Shown: one piece after another, positions 61,641 through 64,000 of the stretch
How positions within the stretch are numbered: position 1 is the first letter of the stretch
How the letters are laid out: every line of letters begins with the position of its first letter
Assembly: GCF_000239775.1 (NCBI RefSeq)
Contig: NZ_CAFI01000105.1
Coordinates: 1 to 64,000, forward strand
Reading direction: 5' to 3'
Length of the DNA: 64,000 nt
Source of the DNA: Bradyrhizobium sp. ORS 375
Lineage (GTDB): Bacteria; Pseudomonadota; Alphaproteobacteria; Rhizobiales; Xanthobacteraceae
The notes under the pieces: generated by a model
What the model was told of the DNA's origin: nothing
Seen by the model: only the letters and a program-made list of their open reading frames with translations
The model's database searches: none
Program-made: the position numbers and the translations under genes

Positions 61641-62903
61641 TCAGAGCACGTGATCGACGGCTTCGTCGATCGCCGAATAGATCGCATCGAGATCGCCCGG
61701 GGTGACGCAGTAGGGCGGCATGACGTAGATCGTGTGGCCCAGCGGTCGCAGCAGCACATCGCTGTCGCGGAAGAACGCCTGGAGCTGCGGCCCGACCTCG
61801 GCAAGATACCCCCGCTCTTCCGCCTGGACATCGAGCGCCGTGATCGTGCCGCACCGCCGCAGATCGGAGAACCGCTCGTCATAGCGGAAGCGGGCCAGGC
61901 AGCGCTCCTGCGCCGCTGCCAGCGAGCCGATCCGGGCCCTGGTCTCCGGCCGGCGCCACAGCTCGAGATTGGCGCATGCCGCCGCGCAGGCGATCGGATT
62001 GGCCGTGTAGGAGCTCGAATGGAAGAACGTTCGCGCGCGGTCGGTCGACAGATGCGCCGCGAAGATCGCCTCGTTGCACAGCGTGACCGCGAGCGGCAGC
62101 GCGCCGCCGGTGAGCCCCTTCGCATAGCAGGCGATGTCGGGCGCAATCTCCGCCTGCTCGCAGGCGAACAGCGTGCCGGTGCGGCCCCAGCCGGTCATCA
62201 CCTCGTCGGCAATGAACAGCACGCCGAACGCCCGGCAGATCCGGTGCATCTCGCGCAGCACGGACGCCGGATATGTCAGCATGCCTCCGGCTCCGAGCAC
62301 CAATGGCTCGACGATGAAAGCCGCCGGCCGATCCCGCTTGCAGATCGCAGCGAGCGCATCGAGCGCCGCCTGCTCCGCCCCCGCAGCCGGAAACGGCACG
62401 ACGGCGACATCGAACAGCAGCGGCTCATAGGCCGCATTGAACACGCCGCGGGCGCCGACCGACATCGCGCCGATGGTGTCGCCGTGATAGGAGTGCTGCA
62501 TCACCACGATGCGCGTGCGCGGCTCGCCGATGTTCCTGAAATAGCCGAGTGCCATCTTCAGCGCGACCTCGACGCAGGTGGCGCCGGAGTCGGAGAAGAA
62601 CACATGCGTGAGGCCGGGGGGTGCAAGCTCCAGCAATCCGGCGGCGACCTGCTCGGCCGGCTCGTGGGTGTGTCCGGCGAAGATCACCTGGTCGAGTCGT
62701 TCGGCCTGCGCCTGGATCGCTTGCACGATGGGCGGATGGCAATGGCCATGCGTGACCACCCACCAGGATGCGATGGCATCGATGATGCGCCGGCCGTCGG
62801 ACGCGTGGAGATAGGCGCCCTCGCCGCGCAGGATCGGCGTCATCTGCGGCTGCAGCGCATGCTGGGTGCACGGGTGCCAGATCGGCGACGCCGCGCCTGT
62901 CAT
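61641..62903 (-). CDS. bioA: Adenosylmethionine-8-amino-7-oxononanoate aminotransferase
   Basis: 420 residues of PLP fold type I class III aminotransferase. The N-terminus (SPIWHPCTQHALQPQMTP) is diagnostic of BioA. The PLP lysine is in CYAKGLTGGALPLAV, and substrate contacts lie in WWVVTHGHCHPPI. It makes 7,8-diaminopelargonate from 8-amino-7-oxononanoate with SAM as amino donor. ATG at 62903 overlaps the bioD stop by 3 bases. Last of the leftward bio genes in the window. Confidence 0.96.
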   Translation of the reverse strand: MTGAASPIWHPCTQHALQPQMTPILRGEGAYLHASDGRRIIDAIASWWVVTHGHCHPPIVQAIQAQAERLDQVIFAGHTHEPAEQVAAGLLELAPPGLTHVFFSDSGATCVEVALKMALGYFRNIGEPRTRIVVMQHSYHGDTIGAMSVGARGVFNAAYEPLLFDVAVVPFPAAGAEQAALDALAAICKRDRPAAFIVEPLVLGAGGMLTYPASVLREMHRICRAFGVLFIADEVMTGWGRTGTLFACEQAEIAPDIACYAKGLTGGALPLAVTLCNEAIFAAHLSTDRARTFFHSSSYTANPIACAAACANLELWRRPETRARIGSLAAAQERCLARFRYDERFSDLRRCGTITALDVQAEERGYLAEVGPQLQAFFRDSDVLLRPLGHTIYVMPPYCVTPGDLDAIYSAIDEAVDHVL

Positions 62904-63532
62904 CACTCGAAATCCCCCGGCCGAAATTCAGCGGCGACAGCCGCCTGCAGCGAGCTGGCGGTGAGCGGCGTGAGCCACGGCAAGCGGCCGAGATGCTTCA
63001 CCGCGCCGAGACGACAGATCGTCGTTTCGCTGTCGGGACGAGCCTCGCCGATGAAGGCGATGCCCCGCACGTCGATGCCGCGGCTGCGCAGCGCGGCCAA
63101 CGACAGCAGCGAATGGTTGATCGTGCCGAGGCTGGTGCGCGCGCACAGCACGACGGAGCAGCGCCAGCGCGCGAACACATCGAGATAGAGCGTGTCGGAA
63201 TTGAGTGGCACCATGACGCCGCCCGCGCCTTCGATCACGATCGGCACGTCGCCCAGTTCTGGCGGCTCCAGCCGGAGCGGATCGATGCTGATGCCTTCGA
63301 GGCGTGCTGCCAGATGCGGCGAGGCCGGCTCGGCCAGCCGGTAGCGTTCGGGGATCACACGGTCGTCGGCGACATCGGCAAGCCGCTGAACCTGACGGGA
63401 ATCCGTCTCGTCCGCAACGCCAGCCTGCACCGGCTTCCAATAGCAGGCGCCGAGCAGTGCCGTCAGGCCGGCCGCGAACACGGTCTTGCCGATGCCGGTG
63501 TCGGTACCCGTGACTACGATGCGCTGCGCCAT
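62903..63532 (-). CDS. bioD: Dethiobiotin synthetase
   Basis: 209 residues. P-loop GTDTGIGKTVFAAGL and the ATP/carbamate region EGAGGVMVPL are present. It closes the ureido ring of biotin from 7,8-diaminopelargonate, CO2 and ATP. It overlaps the end of bioF by 19 bases and the start of bioA by 1 to 3 bases, as expected for a tight operon. Confidence 0.95.
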   Translation of the reverse strand: MAQRIVVTGTDTGIGKTVFAAGLTALLGACYWKPVQAGVADETDSRQVQRLADVADDRVIPERYRLAEPASPHLAARLEGISIDPLRLEPPELGDVPIVIEGAGGVMVPLNSDTLYLDVFARWRCSVVLCARTSLGTINHSLLSLAALRSRGIDVRGIAFIGEARPDSETTICRLGAVKHLGRLPWLTPLTASSLQAAVAAEFRPGDFE

Positions 63533-64000
63533 CGCCGTTCTCCTGCGAGCTGAGCCAGCGCATCGAGCAGCGCCGTGATCGCGGCCTCATCGACATTCAA
63601 GGTCAGCGACAGCCGCAGCCGCGCTGTGCCGGCCGGCACCGTTGGCGGCCGGATGCCGCGGATGTCGAAGCCGCGCTGCTGCAGCTCGGCCGCGAGCGTC
63701 ATGGCACGCGCATTGTCGCCGACGATGAACGGAATGATCTGCGAGGACGACCAGGTCTCGCCGAACCGCGCGACGATCTCGCGATGCGCAAACGCCACGA
63801 GCTGCGCCAGTCTCTGCTGCTTCTCCGGCTCGTCCTGCAGAATCGCGAGCGCCTCGCTGACGGCGACGGCCATCAATGGCGATGGCGCGGTGGCGAAGAT
63901 GAAGGGCCGGCAGCGGTTGATCAAGGTCTCGCGCAGCACGCGATGGGCGGTGACCAGCGCGCCGGCGGCGCCGAGCGCCTTGCCGCAGGTGTGCACGACG
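63514..64000 (-). CDS. bioF: 8-amino-7-oxononanoate synthase, C-terminal part
   Basis: About 162 residues are visible; the gene continues past the right edge. The PLP lysine motif reads HTCGKALGAAGA. The remaining part (RPFIFATAPSPLMAVAVSEALAILQ and DIRGIRPPTVPAGTARLRLSLTL) matches the alpha-oxoamine synthase C-terminus. BioF condenses pimeloyl-thioester with alanine. Orientation and order are as in the rhizobial bioBFDA operon. Confidence 0.93.
   Translation of the reverse strand, partial: VVHTCGKALGAAGALVTAHRVLRETLINRCRPFIFATAPSPLMAVAVSEALAILQDEPEKQQRLAQLVAFAHREIVARFGETWSSSQIIPFIVGDNARAMTLAAELQQRGFDIRGIRPPTVPAGTARLRLSLTLNVDEAAITALLDALAQLAGERRWRSAS

Noticed and set aside
1-64000. CRISPR arrays, tRNA or rRNA genes, insertion sequences or prophage
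   Set aside because: No regular spaced repeats, cloverleaf, transposase or phage genes were seen by eye. A dedicated RNA search was not possible.

Overview
The window looks like a chromosomal segment of a Bradyrhizobium-type alphaproteobacterium (family Nitrobacteraceae). The base composition is GC-rich with strong GC3. The order fixNOQP-fixGHIS, a CBS protein and a universal stress protein, divergent from fixLJ, a lone receiver and fixK, is the arrangement I know from Bradyrhizobium. The nitrate locus nrtABC-haemoglobin-flp-nasC is also a Bradyrhizobium signature. Species cannot be decided from the sequence alone. No rRNA, tRNA, insertion sequence, phage or CRISPR array was seen.

Layout. 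1-755: end of an FAD/NAD(P) ferredoxin-reductase-like gene. 1040-4407: FAH-family hydrolase, EamA transporter and aldo/keto reductase, separated by long intergenic palindromes. 4623-12149: leftward nitrate uptake and assimilation operon nrtABC-globin-flp-nasC, with a sigma54-like promoter and a leader upstream of nrtA. 12476-17312: intradiol dioxygenase, serine hydrolase, HWE-type sensor kinase and CcdA. 17642-20114: two small unknown genes, a 13-bp tandem repeat, a LysR regulator and a Xre regulator. 20451-21269: a crotonase-fold protein.

21300-24537 is the least ordinary part. An ECF sigma factor and its NrsF/DUF1109 membrane anti-sigma lie beside a DUF427-like gene, a tiny secreted peptide with four Asn-Pro-Cys motifs, and an unknown 245-residue protein. 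Three leftward promoters in this block share GTAACC-N15/16-CGAAC. It therefore reads as a compact self-contained stress or metal regulon.

24570-37737: central metabolism and accessory genes (isopropylmalate-type dehydrogenase, Zn alcohol dehydrogenase, CaiB-type CoA transferase, glycogen synthase, chemoreceptor, patatin, 3-hydroxybutyrate dehydrogenase, LysR, peroxiredoxin-like protein, cupin). 37823-39025: MFS transporter. 39022-52235: microaerobic respiration, comprising the cbb3 oxidase, its copper and assembly genes, and the FixLJ-FixK oxygen cascade. Several TTGA-N6-TCAA FixK boxes sit 55-67 bp ahead of the controlled genes.

52247-59555: MFS transporter, then a leftward ABC exporter, amylo-alpha-1,6-glucosidase and PRC-barrel operon divergent from a GT4 glycosyltransferase. 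Both divergent units carry an EcfG-type (general stress response) promoter, GGAAC-N16/17-CGTT. 59608-61551: alkyl-sulfatase-like metallo-beta-lactamase protein. 61641-64000: leftward biotin genes bioF (cut by the window edge), bioD and bioA.
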